From contig NZ_CP011477.1 of the NCBI RefSeq assembly GCF_001010805.1, forward strand, positions 1,503,001 through 1,567,000: a stretch of DNA of 64,000 nt, read 5' to 3'. Shown here in pieces: positions 56,396 to 64,000 of the stretch; within the stretch, counting starts at the first letter, position 1, and every line of letters starts with the position of its first letter. Source of the stretch: Spongiibacter sp. IMCC21906. Lineage in GTDB: Bacteria > Pseudomonadota > Gammaproteobacteria > Pseudomonadales > Spongiibacteraceae. A program made the translations under genes and the position numbers. The notes below the pieces were generated by a model. It did no database searches. It saw nothing but the letters and a program-made list of their open reading frames with translations, and had not been told where the DNA came from.

Positions 56396-58918
56396 ATGAG
56401 AAAACGAGTAGGAAGACTAAGTACCTTGAGTAGCGCGATGCTTGCGGCAGGTTTGCTAATACCCGTATTGGGTAGTGTGCAGTCGGCCGCTGCGTTTGAA
56501 TGTACTGATGCCAGTGGCACGTTGGTCACCGCGCCAGATGCGAGTGGTGATGCGTCTAATGTCGCTTGTGGCGATGGTGCGGTAGCGGCAGATACTGATC
56601 TACTTGCCCCTGATGGCGCAGTAGCGATTGGCGGTGATGGTGCTGAAGATGCGGATGCTCTCGGTGCTCAAGCCAGCGGTATTGATGCGCTAGCGATTGG
56701 TACAGACGCTAATGCCACAGGTAATTCGAGCTCTGCCGTTGGTGGCGAAGCTATTGCCAGCGGTCCGGGTACGACTGCTGTTGGTTGGCGGTCAGGTGCG
56801 AACTCCGAGCGAGCAACCGCGCTGGGTCATTTAGCTCAAGCGAATGACGTACGTTCTACCGCCGTGGGTGAAGCGGCTTCTGCATCTGGTGAGCAAGCGG
56901 TCGCAGTAGGTAATGAGTCCATTGCGAATGGCGCTGATGCCTTGGCTGTGGGCACCCAGTCTTCCGCTACAGGGCCCTCTACCAGTGCGGTAGGTGGCGA
57001 ATCGCTTGCCTCAGGTCCGGGTGCATCCGCTTATGGTTGGCAATCTGGCGCCAACGCCGAACGAGCAACCGCGCTGGGGCATTTAGCACAAGCGAATGAC
57101 GTACGTTCTACTGCGGTGGGTGAAGCGGCTTCTGCATCTGGTGAGCAAGCGGTTGCAGTAGGTAATGAGTCCGTTGCGAATGGTACTGATGCCTTGGCTG
57201 TGGGCACCCAGTCTTCCGCTACAGGCCCTTCTACCAGTGCGGTAGGGGGCGAATCGGTTGCCTCAGGTCCAGGTGCATCCGCTTATGGTTGGCAGTCCGG
57301 CGCTAACGCCGAACGAGCAACCGCGCTGGGGCATTTAGCACAAGCTGATGGTGTACGTTCTACCGCCGTGGGTGAAGCAGCTTCTGCATCTGGCGAGCAA
57401 GCGGTTGCCGTAGGTAATGAATCCGTTGCGAATGGCACTGATGCCTTGGCTGTGGGCACTCAGTCTTCCGCTACAGGCCCTTCTACCAGTGCTGTGGGTG
57501 GCGAATCGGTTGCTTCAGGTCCAGGTGCATCCGCTTATGGTTGGCAATCCGGCGCTAATGCCGAACGAGCAACCGCGCTGGGGCATTTAGCACAAGCTGA
57601 TGGTGTACGTTCTACCGCCGTGGGTGAAGCGGCGTCTGCATCTGGCGAGCAAGCCGTTGCGGTTGGTAATGAGTCCGTTGCGAATGGCGCTGATGCCTTG
57701 GCTGTGGGCACTCAGTCTTCCGCTACAGGGCCCTCTACCAGTGCGGTGGGTGGCGAATCGGTTGCGACGGGTCCGGGTGCATCGGCGTTTGGTTGGCAGT
57801 CGGGTGCTAACGCTGAGCGGGCTACTGCGTTGGGGCATTTAGCTCAAGCGAATGACGTACGTTCTACTGCAGTGGGTGAAGCGGCTTCTGCATCTGGTGA
57901 GCAAGCCGTTGCGGTTGGTAATGAGTCCGTTGCGAATGGTACAGATGCTTTGGCCGTGGGTACGCAATCTTCGTCTAATGGTCCATCTACTAGTGCTGTA
58001 GGCGGTGAATCGGTCGCGACTGGGCCCGGTGCATCAGCATTCGGTTGGCGTTCTGGTGCGAACTCCGAGCGAGCTACCGCGTTGGGGCATTTAGCACAAG
58101 CTGATGGTGTGCGCTCTACAGCAGTGGGTGAGGCCGCGAATGCGGTTGGCGAACAATCGATTGCTATTGGTAATGAATCTTCCGCTACTGGCGTAGATGC
58201 GATGGCCATTGGCACGGAGGCCGTGGCCAATGGAAACTCAACCACAACGGTAGGTGGTGAATCTGTGGCGACGGGCCCGGGTGCAACGGCTTATGGTTGG
58301 CGTTCAGGTGCTAATGCTGAACGAGCCACGGCGCTGGGTCATCTTGCTCAGGCAAATGGCGTCCGCTCAACCGCGGTTGGTGAGGGTGCAACAGCCGATG
58401 GCGACCGCGCAGTGGCTGTTGGTGATGGGGCCAATGCTGGGCATACTAATTCGGTGGCCTTAGGTGCAGGAGCAACTACTACCCGCGCAAATCAAGTGGT
58501 ACTGGGAACAACAAGCAGTACCTACTCCACTCCGGGCATTACCTCTGATGCTAGTCGGCAGGCACAAAGTGGCGCTACAGAAATTGTCACTTCAGATGCG
58601 AACGGTAATTTGGCTACCGATGGTGGTCGCACTTTCCGGGCGATCAATGATTTGGGATCTGATGTCCGTGATAACCGCGATGAAATTGAACGCAACCGCG
58701 CAGGCATCGCATTGGCAATGGCCATGAAGGCGCCCTATGTTCCCGCTGACAAAACCTTTGCGTTAAGCGTGGGGGGCGGTTACTTTGAAAGTGAGGAGGC
58801 TGCTTCTATCGCCGGTGCGGTTCGCGCCAGCGAGACGGTGCAGTTTGAATTTGGTCTTGGTAGCGGCACTCGCAAGAAAAGCGTGGGTGGTCGTGTAGGA
58901 ATGACGGCAACATGGTAA
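56396..58918 (+). CDS. YadA-like trimeric autotransporter adhesin
   Basis: 840 aa from ATG 56396 with GGAGG at 56386-56390. Signal peptide to about residue 33 (SAAA/FE). A short unique region leads into a head of 14-residue YadA/Hep_Hag repeats (pattern A-xA-x-G), grouped into 84-residue super-repeats: residues 140-643 are six such units. Then a few more head repeats, a short coiled-coil stalk (DVRDNRDEIERNRAGIALAMAM, about 760-785) and a YadA_anchor C-terminus of four strands ending in an aromatic residue (TATW). Three chains form the pore and display the head. The stalk is very short for the family. The stop overlaps the next gene. Confidence 0.93.
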   Translation: MRKRVGRLSTLSSAMLAAGLLIPVLGSVQSAAAFECTDASGTLVTAPDASGDASNVACGDGAVAADTDLLAPDGAVAIGGDGAEDADALGAQASGIDALAIGTDANATGNSSSAVGGEAIASGPGTTAVGWRSGANSERATALGHLAQANDVRSTAVGEAASASGEQAVAVGNESIANGADALAVGTQSSATGPSTSAVGGESLASGPGASAYGWQSGANAERATALGHLAQANDVRSTAVGEAASASGEQAVAVGNESVANGTDALAVGTQSSATGPSTSAVGGESVASGPGASAYGWQSGANAERATALGHLAQADGVRSTAVGEAASASGEQAVAVGNESVANGTDALAVGTQSSATGPSTSAVGGESVASGPGASAYGWQSGANAERATALGHLAQADGVRSTAVGEAASASGEQAVAVGNESVANGADALAVGTQSSATGPSTSAVGGESVATGPGASAFGWQSGANAERATALGHLAQANDVRSTAVGEAASASGEQAVAVGNESVANGTDALAVGTQSSSNGPSTSAVGGESVATGPGASAFGWRSGANSERATALGHLAQADGVRSTAVGEAANAVGEQSIAIGNESSATGVDAMAIGTEAVANGNSTTTVGGESVATGPGATAYGWRSGANAERATALGHLAQANGVRSTAVGEGATADGDRAVAVGDGANAGHTNSVALGAGATTTRANQVVLGTTSSTYSTPGITSDASRQAQSGATEIVTSDANGNLATDGGRTFRAINDLGSDVRDNRDEIERNRAGIALAMAMKAPYVPADKTFALSVGGGYFESEEAASIAGAVRASETVQFEFGLGSGTRKKSVGGRVGMTATW
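56813..58324 (+). repeat. Six 252-bp tandem repeats in the adhesin head
   Basis: The codon starting each unit (ATALGHLAQ) falls at 56813, 57065, 57317, 57569, 57821 and 58073, with a further unit start at 58325: a constant 252-bp step. Each unit encodes 84 residues, i.e. six 14-residue head turns. Units 2-4 are nearly identical in DNA, units 5-6 more diverged. Confidence 0.95.
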
Positions 58919-59442
58919 AAACACAGGCGGCCAGCATTGCTGGCCATCTTCCATTGCTGGGGCGCCGCATTGCGGCTGCCCTTGTTGTCTTTTTTAGCTT
59001 GTCCGGCGCAGTTGGCGCCGCGCAAGAGATTGATGAGCAACAAGCGCTTTTAGTGCTGTGGTCAACCATGCTCGCCCTCGATCATGCCAACGACAGTGTG
59101 AATTACAGTGTTTTCCGTGAAATTGCTTCGCCGGATTTTCAAGAAAAGAATTCGCCTCAGCAATTAAATAAACTGTTTTCACAGTTAAGAGCATCGCGTA
59201 TTGATATTGGGTCAGTGCTAACAATGATGCCTGAGTATGAAATTCCACCGCAGATTGGCGACTCAGGATTGTTGCGAATGCGAGGGCGTTTTAACTTACA
59301 ACCAGCCTCATTAAACTTCGATTTACTTTATAAAGAGCTATACGGAGAGTGGCGTTTAGTTGGAATCGCTGTGGTGACCGGTGAATCGCAAGTCAGTATC
59401 AAGAAAAAATCTAAGGTACGAATGCCTTGGTTTAAGCGTTAG
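58912..59442 (+). CDS. Exported protein coupled to the autotransporter, unknown function
   Basis: 176 aa. ATG 58912 lies inside the adhesin stop (7-bp overlap), so translation is coupled. Signal peptide is clear (IAAALVVFFSLSGAVGAAQ). The mature ~135 residues contain a helical first half (ALLVLWSTMLALDHANDSVNYSVFREIASPDFQEKNSPQQ, summarised) and a strand-rich second half ending LYKELYGEWRLVGIAVV, reminiscent of NTF2-like folds, with a basic C-terminal tail. Family unknown to me. Trimeric autotransporters elsewhere have dedicated partners (SadB, TpgA); this may be an unrelated analogue. Confidence 0.8.
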   Translation: MVKTQAASIAGHLPLLGRRIAAALVVFFSLSGAVGAAQEIDEQQALLVLWSTMLALDHANDSVNYSVFREIASPDFQEKNSPQQLNKLFSQLRASRIDIGSVLTMMPEYEIPPQIGDSGLLRMRGRFNLQPASLNFDLLYKELYGEWRLVGIAVVTGESQVSIKKKSKVRMPWFKR

Positions 59443-59589
59443 TTTTTGCCCGTTGGCTATTACGATTGGACTTAATATATTTTTGGCTAATCGTAGGCAA
59501 TGAAACCTTATGCCCAAGCGCTTAATGGCTGGGCATAGCGGCGAGTCCAGTCTTCAATATAAATGAAGTGATTACTTGAAACCGCGAGA

Positions 59590-60048
59590 TTATTGCTGGC
59601 GAATTTCGGCAAAAACTTCGCTGCTGCCATCCTTGTTTAATAACAACACATTATAGTCTTGATGACGATCACCCATCTCCATGCCAGGGCTGCCAATGGG
59701 CATACCTGGAACAGCCAAGCCTATAGCCCCTGCTGGCGGTGAAGCAAGAAAGCGTTTGATTTCGGCTGCGGGTACATGCCCTTCAATAACATATTTACCG
59801 CTGCGAGCAACATGGCAAGATTGATATTGCGGGGCAATGCCTAGTTGGGATTTGAGTTCTCCCAGGTTTTGCTGCTCAGTAACCTGGCTTTTAAAACCTG
59901 CCTCATTCATGTGCTCCACCCATTTACCACAGCAACCGCAGTTGGGGTTTTTAAACACCTGCAATTCCGGCGTGTGTTGGGCGAAAAGCAATGAGGATGA
60001 AAACAAAAACAAAAAACAGCACATGAGCTGCTGGCAAATAACCCGCAT
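59590..60048 (-). CDS. DUF411 metal-binding protein
   Basis: 152 aa, GGAG precedes the ATG. Signal peptide to about residue 24; mature protein begins with VFKNPNCGCCGKW (C37, C39, C40), the hallmark of DUF411, followed by H-rich and Met-rich segments (GMPIGSPGMEMGDRHQ). The family occurs in copper/metal-resistance clusters and probably binds Cu(I) in the periplasm. No copper pump is adjacent. Confidence 0.9.
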   Translation of the reverse strand: MRVICQQLMCCFLFLFSSSLLFAQHTPELQVFKNPNCGCCGKWVEHMNEAGFKSQVTEQQNLGELKSQLGIAPQYQSCHVARSGKYVIEGHVPAAEIKRFLASPPAGAIGLAVPGMPIGSPGMEMGDRHQDYNVLLLNKDGSSEVFAEIRQQ

Positions 60049-60195
60049 AGATGGACTCCGTATAGTCTAAGGGTGACGAGTGGGTAGATTTTGACATAAC
60101 TGGTGTTCGTTTGAGGAGTTTATCTGTTCTGGCGTCGTGTTTCTTCTGTCGACGACGCGATACAATCTTTGGCCTTTGCCGTCCCGAAAGCTGTT

Positions 60196-60960
60196 ATGAC
60201 TGAGTTAGAACTATACCAATACGTGTTGATTGCCATTATTTTTGTCTGGAGTGGCTTTGTGCGCTCTGGTTTGGGTTTTGGTGGCTCGGTATTGTCGTTA
60301 CCGTTTTTGCTATTGGTATACAACGAGCCGCTGGTTTATTTGCCCATCATCTCCGTACATTTATTGTTTTTTTCGACCTTAACGATCGTCTTGAATAATA
60401 GAGGAAAGGCGGAAACTAAAAAAAGTACTGTAGATTGGGCGTATTTGCGGCGAATTTTGCCGATTATGATTGTTCCTAAACTGATCGGTGTGTTCGGTTT
60501 GATTACGTTGCCGGGCAATATTCTATCGATTATTATTTTTGCGATCATCTCAGTATATTCACTGACGTATTTGTTTAATCGGCCTTTTCGAAGTAATAGC
60601 AAGACGGTTGATACGATATTTTTGATGTTGGGCGGTTATATCAGTGGCACGTCTCTGATTGGGGCGCCATTGATTATTGCTGTAGCCGCGCAATATGTTG
60701 CCAAAGAACGGTTGCGGGATACCTTGTTGGCGCTGTGGTTTATTTTAGTCTCAATAAAAATGGCAGCATTTATCTATGCCGAAATTGATTTACAGCTAAT
60801 TCATAATATCTGGTTGCTGCCTTGTGCGGGGGTAGGTCATGTACTGGGACTGCGTTTTCATAATTACTTACTGCAAGCAGAAACGCCACGCTTTTTTAGG
60901 GTAATGGGCGCGGCGTTACTCAGTATCAGTGTAATTGGTTTATGGTCGGCATTGGCGTAG
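60196..60960 (+). CDS. TauE/SafE family sulfite/anion exporter
   Basis: 254 aa from ATG 60196; the in-frame TTG upstream would add nine residues that do not fit. About seven to eight membrane helices, with the family's RSGLGFGGSVLSLPFLLL near the N-terminus and GTSLIGAPLIIAVAAQY in the second half, the two pseudo-symmetric substrate loops. Exports sulfite or organosulfur/organic anions; substrate unknown. No sulfonate catabolism genes are adjacent. Confidence 0.87.
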   Translation: MTELELYQYVLIAIIFVWSGFVRSGLGFGGSVLSLPFLLLVYNEPLVYLPIISVHLLFFSTLTIVLNNRGKAETKKSTVDWAYLRRILPIMIVPKLIGVFGLITLPGNILSIIIFAIISVYSLTYLFNRPFRSNSKTVDTIFLMLGGYISGTSLIGAPLIIAVAAQYVAKERLRDTLLALWFILVSIKMAAFIYAEIDLQLIHNIWLLPCAGVGHVLGLRFHNYLLQAETPRFFRVMGAALLSISVIGLWSALA

Positions 60961-60963
60961 CCC

Positions 60964-61890
60964 CTATTTGCTTTCCCGGTGTTGCGCGTTTTTTAGTGCC
61001 GGCCTCTCACTGATACGGCTAAGATAATCGGTCAGGTTCTGTTGGGGCAGAGGCTGCTTAAAGGATTGTCCCCACATTAGCGTATGTCCCAATAAAATGT
61101 CTGCACCGCTAAAGTGATCTCCCAAAATAAACGGTTTATCAGCGAGACCCTGAGCAAATAATTGTAATGCTTTTTGGTACTCCCATGCAGCGGTATCAAA
61201 AATAGTGGCTATTCTCTGCGCGGCTGGCAAGGCGAACTTGTGTTTGCCGATTCCATAATGGTTGCTCTAACTCGGCAAGGGCAAAGAAGCACCAGCGGTC
61301 GTAGTGGGCGCGTAGAGCGGGGGAATCTGGTGCGAGTTCTGGTGCGTATTGGTTGATAACGTAGTTAAGGCACCTCTGCTTAATTCGGTAATGTCTCAGC
61401 GGAGCCTCTGGCGTACGCTGGCAAGGCGCGGCAGGAACGACTGCATGGATGCAGGAGGTAGCGCAACGCAGGAGCAGTTGCCGAGATTAAGGCTGGCTCT
61501 GTCCTTAATGAGGCTCGCAACGCTGTCCAGTGTGCGCCAGAGGCCCGCCCTTCGGGGCATAGCCAAGAAGGACTCCGCTGTGTTGCCGCCATTTGAAAGG
61601 CAGCCAGCCTTCCTGCATGACGGCGCCTTGCTGAGCCCTTCTTGGCTAAGCCTGAGGCATCACCGAATTATCAGAGGTGCCTTAACAATAGCCGCAGATT
61701 CCGTGAGTATTAAATCACCCTCGACCAGAGTCGGCACTTTGGCGCCTGGGTTGAGTACAAGGTAGGCGTCAGCTTGTTGCTCACCTTTGGCAAAGTTGAG
61801 GGCGATAAATTCGTACGCTTGGCCAGCTTCTTCCAGAGCCCAAAGTGCGCGAGTTGAGCGAGAACGTGGCAGGCCATAAACGGTTATCAT
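60964..61890 (-). pseudogene. Glutathione S-transferase pseudogene split by a MITE-like insertion
   Basis: The N-terminal thioredoxin-like domain reads from 61890 (MITVYGLPRSRSTRALWALEE, with KVPTLV and the glutathione-binding ESAAI) and then runs into the inserted element. Past the element coding resumes as YVINQYAPELAPDSPAL and later KHKFALPAAQR...DTAAWEYQKAL up to the stop at 60964. The join would restore SAAIVNYVINQY. There is also an independent frameshift near 61211-61225 between QPLW and GKHKF, best explained by a 2-bp loss. With both lesions no functional enzyme is made. Confidence 0.85.
61365..61685. mobile_element. 313-bp MITE-like element with TTAA target duplication
   Basis: Element body 61369-61681 is flanked by TTAA at 61365-61368 and 61682-61685. 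Ends are inverted repeats: left GGCACCTCTGCTTAATTCGG, right complement GGCACCTCTGATAATTCGG, with imperfect pairing continuing to about 38 bp. Inside are further inverted repeats (TAGCCAAGAAGG near 61560 with its complement near 61640). There is no transposase gene; short ORFs inside are not convincing. The 4-bp target fits YTAR, as used by IS5-group elements, so an IS5-type transposase may mobilise it. Confidence 0.85.
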
Positions 61891-61919
61891 AAAGCTCTTC
61901 CATTGGTGTTTACTATTTT

Positions 61920-62615
61920 ATGTTAATAAAAAGCATCTTCTCCCAGTTTTATCGAGTGGTCAAAAGTCTTGTTTTCGTAGGCTTGGCGGGAGCGTGTTTT
62001 GCGGTGATAAGTTTGGCAATGATGGGCTCGTGGATAATAGCTTTACGCATGCGGCACTTTTCTGTGGTGATGTTGCTGCTAAGCAATGTTGTTATCGCTG
62101 AGCCAGAAGTGGAGGTCATTAACCATTACTACACGGTGGCGGTTGATTCAATTGGCGAGATAGAGACTGCCGTTGAAGCGGCATCGCCGCTTCGCGGCCC
62201 AAACAAAACCTACCACGGCTATACCGATAGTCAGGTTAATTGGAGCTGGTGGTGGCGGAAAGAAGCTAATTTATGTCGGATTAGCCGGGTGGAGTCTAAG
62301 GTCACTATCGAATATACCTTACCAAGGTTAGAAACCGATCCGCGTAATTTTCGAGTGAGAGGTGTCTGGAGCGAGTGGTTTTGGGCCTTAAAATCCCATG
62401 AGAATAATCATGGTCGCAATGCCATTGCGATTGCCCGTCAGGGTGAAAAGGCAATATTGGCTGTTGAGCCCCACACTGATTGTACTGTGATAGACCAGCG
62501 GGCAAGCGCAATTGCAGCGGGCCTGATAGAAGCGCTTAAATTACGCGATGCTGAATACGATAAGCGAACAAATCATGGCGAGCTCGAGGCCGGGGAACTC
62601 AACGATTATTTTTGA
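61920..62615 (+). CDS. DUF922 family putative zinc-dependent protein
   Basis: 231 aa from ATG 61920; the true start could be one of several internal Met (for example 62049, where a signal peptide MRHFSVVMLLLSNVVIAEP would begin), as none has a good ribosome-binding site. The mature domain (about 65-215) is DUF922: YHGYTDSQVNWSWWWRKEAN, then CRISRVESKVTIEYTLPRL, and HENNHG, a metal-binding HExxH-like motif. Probably periplasmic; peptidase activity is suggested for the family but unproven. Confidence 0.8.
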   Translation: MLIKSIFSQFYRVVKSLVFVGLAGACFAVISLAMMGSWIIALRMRHFSVVMLLLSNVVIAEPEVEVINHYYTVAVDSIGEIETAVEAASPLRGPNKTYHGYTDSQVNWSWWWRKEANLCRISRVESKVTIEYTLPRLETDPRNFRVRGVWSEWFWALKSHENNHGRNAIAIARQGEKAILAVEPHTDCTVIDQRASAIAAGLIEALKLRDAEYDKRTNHGELEAGELNDYF

Positions 62616-62664
62616 ATATGGGATCCTGGCCCTAATGAAATAGAACGTTGACCAAAGTTAGGTA

Positions 62665-62692
62665 TTGCTTATTATATCGCGCGCGATATAAT
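62665..62692 (+). promoter_or_regulatory. Sigma-70 promoter with palindromic operator upstream of gpx-ohrR
   Basis: TTGCTT (62665-62670), 16-bp spacer, TATAAT (62687-62692). A perfect 22-bp palindrome (half-site ATTATATCGCG, 62671-62692) fills the spacer and the -10 box. A MarR/OhrR dimer bound here would block RNA polymerase. Start of translation is 34 bp further on. Confidence 0.8.
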
Positions 62693-62725
62693 CGCTTTAG
62701 ATTTAAATTATGAGGATTAAAGATC

Positions 62726-63208
62726 ATGGCGACAGTTTACGATTTCAAATTAAATACTTTGCAGGGCAATGAATTAGATTTTTCTGCCTACCAAGGCAAG
62801 GTTGTTTTAGTTGTTAATACGGCGAGCAAGTGCGGCTTTACCCCCCAGTACGAAGGGCTGCAAGCTTTGCATGAAAAGTTTAAAGATCAGGGTTTAGTGG
62901 TTGTGGGTGCTCCTTGTAATCAGTTTGCGAATCAAGAGCCGGGGGATGCTTCGACGATTGAGGGAAGCTGCTTAATTAACTATGGCGTTAGTTTTCCTAT
63001 TACCGAAAAGGTGGACGTAAACGGAAAAAATACGCACCCGCTATTCGCTTATTTGAAAGAGAGCGCACCGGGCACCTTGGGTAATCGCGTTAAATGGAAT
63101 TTCACTAAGTTTTTGATTGGTAAAGATGGCAAGCCCATTAAACGTTATGCGCCGACGACGAAGCCTCAACAGATGGCTGGCGATATTGAGGCTGCGTTAA
63201 ATGCCTGA
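62726..63208 (+). CDS. Glutathione peroxidase (BtuE/GPx-like, Cys type)
   Basis: 160 aa, AGGA precedes the ATG. The GPx catalytic tetrad is visible: C36 in NTASKCGFTPQ (Cys, not selenocysteine), Gln in PCNQFANQEPG, Trp-Asn in VKWNFTKFLIG. Reduces organic and lipid hydroperoxides, probably with thioredoxin as donor, as in other Cys-GPx enzymes. Shares an operon with the ohrR-like gene, whose ATG lies 8 bp inside its 3' end. Confidence 0.95.
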   Translation: MATVYDFKLNTLQGNELDFSAYQGKVVLVVNTASKCGFTPQYEGLQALHEKFKDQGLVVVGAPCNQFANQEPGDASTIEGSCLINYGVSFPITEKVDVNGKNTHPLFAYLKESAPGTLGNRVKWNFTKFLIGKDGKPIKRYAPTTKPQQMAGDIEAALNA

Positions 63209-63677
63209 ATCTGTACTCGCGAAGCCTGACAATCCGCTGAGCTTGGATAATCAGCTTTGTTTTCCGCTCTATGCGGCCTCCAGGCTGGTGACCCGGATGT
63301 ATCACGACAAGCTTGCGCCCCTGGGCATTACTTATCCGCAATATGTGGTGTTAATGATTCTTTGGGAGCATGCGCCTTGTTCGGTGGGTGTGGTGGGAGA
63401 AAAGGCAATGTTGAATAGTAATACCCTGACGCCCCTGTTAAAGCGCATGGAGCAGCAAGGTTTATTGATCCGGCAGCGGGATAACCGTGATGAGCGCCAA
63501 GTTAATGTCACTTTGACAAAGGCAGGGCTGCAGCTACAAACGGAGTGCAGCTGCATTCCCGCTGAGTTAATGGCGCGCTTCTCGGATGGCGCTGAAGAAG
63601 AGCTTGTGCAGCTTAAACATCTTTTAACGCGTGTTCTTCCAAAAATGCAAAGGGCATTGGAAGCAGGGCAGGCATAA
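63201..63677 (+). CDS. ohrR: OhrR-type organic hydroperoxide-sensing MarR repressor
   Basis: 158 aa. The N-terminus LDNQLCFPLYAASRLVTRMYHDKLAPLGITYPQY (summarised) carries the reactive Cys of OhrR (C20) and the two conserved Tyr that hydrogen-bond to it. The winged helix is NSNTLTPLLKRMEQQGL with wing RQRDNRDERQVNVTLT. OhrR leaves its operator when C20 is oxidised by organic hydroperoxide. It overlaps gpx and is likely autoregulated from 62665-62692. Its usual target ohr is not in this window; gpx takes that place. Confidence 0.92.
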   Translation: MPESVLAKPDNPLSLDNQLCFPLYAASRLVTRMYHDKLAPLGITYPQYVVLMILWEHAPCSVGVVGEKAMLNSNTLTPLLKRMEQQGLLIRQRDNRDERQVNVTLTKAGLQLQTECSCIPAELMARFSDGAEEELVQLKHLLTRVLPKMQRALEAGQA

Positions 63678-63699
63678 TTTAAAAAACGCTATTTTAGAA

Positions 63700-63737
63700 A
63701 CAACAAACCCCAGTAAACCTACTGGGGTTTGTTGTTC
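63700..63737. terminator. Bidirectional terminator between ohrR and acyl-CoA dehydrogenase gene
   Basis: Perfect 17-bp stem (63700-63716 with 63721-63737) and AACC loop; A/T-rich ends serve as U-tract in both directions. Confidence 0.85.
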
Positions 63738-63765
63738 CGGCCTGACATAGCTTGTCAGGCTAGTC

Positions 63766-64000
63766 TTAGTAAGACTTAGGCAGTCCCAGTACGCGCTCAC
63801 CAATAAAGGACAGAATCATCTGCTCTGTAACAGGCGCAATGCGTGGCAGGATAGACTCGCGGAACAAACGTTCTACGTGGTATTCACGGGCATAGCCCAT
63901 ACCACCATGGGTCAGCACCGCTTTGGTACACGCGTCAAATGCTGCGCGGGCGCTGAGGAACTTGGCCGCATTGGCTTCGGCACCACAGGGCAATTTTTTG
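63766..64000 (-). CDS. Acyl-CoA dehydrogenase, C-terminal part
   Basis: The last ~77 codons of a gene that begins beyond the window. The frame is open to base 64000. Segment LTHGGMGYAREYHVERLFRE is the hallmark C-terminal helix of acyl-CoA dehydrogenases (cf. GGxGY-xE...RDxR), contacting FAD and the dimer partner, with IGERVLGLPKSY as the tail. It catalyses alpha,beta-dehydrogenation of an acyl-CoA; chain length and substrate cannot be told. Confidence 0.88.
   Translation of the reverse strand, partial: KKLPCGAEANAAKFLSARAAFDACTKAVLTHGGMGYAREYHVERLFRESILPRIAPVTEQMILSFIGERVLGLPKSY

Noticed and set aside
56154-56399. 81-codon hydrophobic ORF ahead of the adhesin
   Set aside because: Poor ribosome-binding site, no family resemblance, and it overlaps the well-supported adhesin start.
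56813-58324. Regular 252-bp repeats resembling a repeat array
   Set aside because: The repeats are coding, contiguous and in frame with the adhesin; there are no spacers, so this is not CRISPR or intergenic repeat DNA.
61349-61765. ORFs spanning the MITE on both strands
   Set aside because: They run across the element and the GST fragments, with no ribosome-binding sites; composition reflects the element's inverted repeats.

Overview
The window looks like chromosomal DNA of an aerobic marine gammaproteobacterium of the Cellvibrionales/Spongiibacteraceae type. The support is conserved gammaproteobacterial gene order (rnfABCDGE, metG divergent from mrp-dcd, purM-purN with DUF2066-perM-hda, holD-rimI), much CoA-ester/acyl-lipid metabolism, and many acidic exported lipoproteins. 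The genus is an inference from gene content. I saw no rRNA, tRNA, CRISPR array or prophage.

Layout. 1-6773: CoA-ester/lipid catabolism (end of an enoyl-CoA hydratase, AraC regulator, lipocalin-like protein, APH-like kinase coupled to a small helical protein, MaoC, SDR) and a MarR regulator. 7304-10104: proton-translocating transhydrogenase pntAA-pntAB-pntB. 10811-19650: surface and stress genes, namely a PhoX phosphatase, a lipoprotein, a VWA lipoprotein/anti-sigma-like/ECF sigma operon, a subtilase gene broken by one in-frame TGA, and a membrane protein. 19624-27561: LLM oxidoreductase, DUF457 protein, exported AstE-like protein, holD-rimI, PBP7-type endopeptidase, thiolase. 27649-33638: complete rnf operon whose RnfC has a three-unit coiled-coil tail. 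33711-43182: housekeeping block (metG, mrp, dcd, DUF3108, purN, purM, DUF2066, perM, hda). 43460-45930: tandem OmpA/TSP3 paralogues. 46284-50428: a NasA-like molybdoenzyme with a fused DmsB-DmsC electron-transfer/anchor subunit. 50522-59442: Tag-like glycosylase, two divergent collagen-repeat propeller lipoproteins, and a YadA-like trimeric autotransporter with six 252-bp tandem repeats, translationally coupled to a small exported protein. 59590-64000: DUF411 and TauE proteins, a glutathione S-transferase pseudogene split by a 313-bp MITE-like element, a DUF922 protein, a glutathione peroxidase-OhrR operon behind a 22-bp perfect palindrome, and the end of an acyl-CoA dehydrogenase.

How it fits together. 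Pnt, Rnf and the DmsBC-type module couple NAD(P)H, ferredoxin or quinol pools to membrane energetics. The thiolase, hydratases, SDR and acyl-CoA dehydrogenase feed them with reducing equivalents. Gpx/OhrR handle peroxides formed along the way. The exported phosphatase, propeller lipoproteins, subtilase, OmpA pair and adhesin form a surface/nutrient-scavenging layer. The strongest leads are the coupled repeat adhesin and its unknown partner, the NasA/DmsBC hybrid, the single-codon lesion in the protease, the TTAA-flanked MITE, and the operator that sits on the gpx-ohrR promoter.
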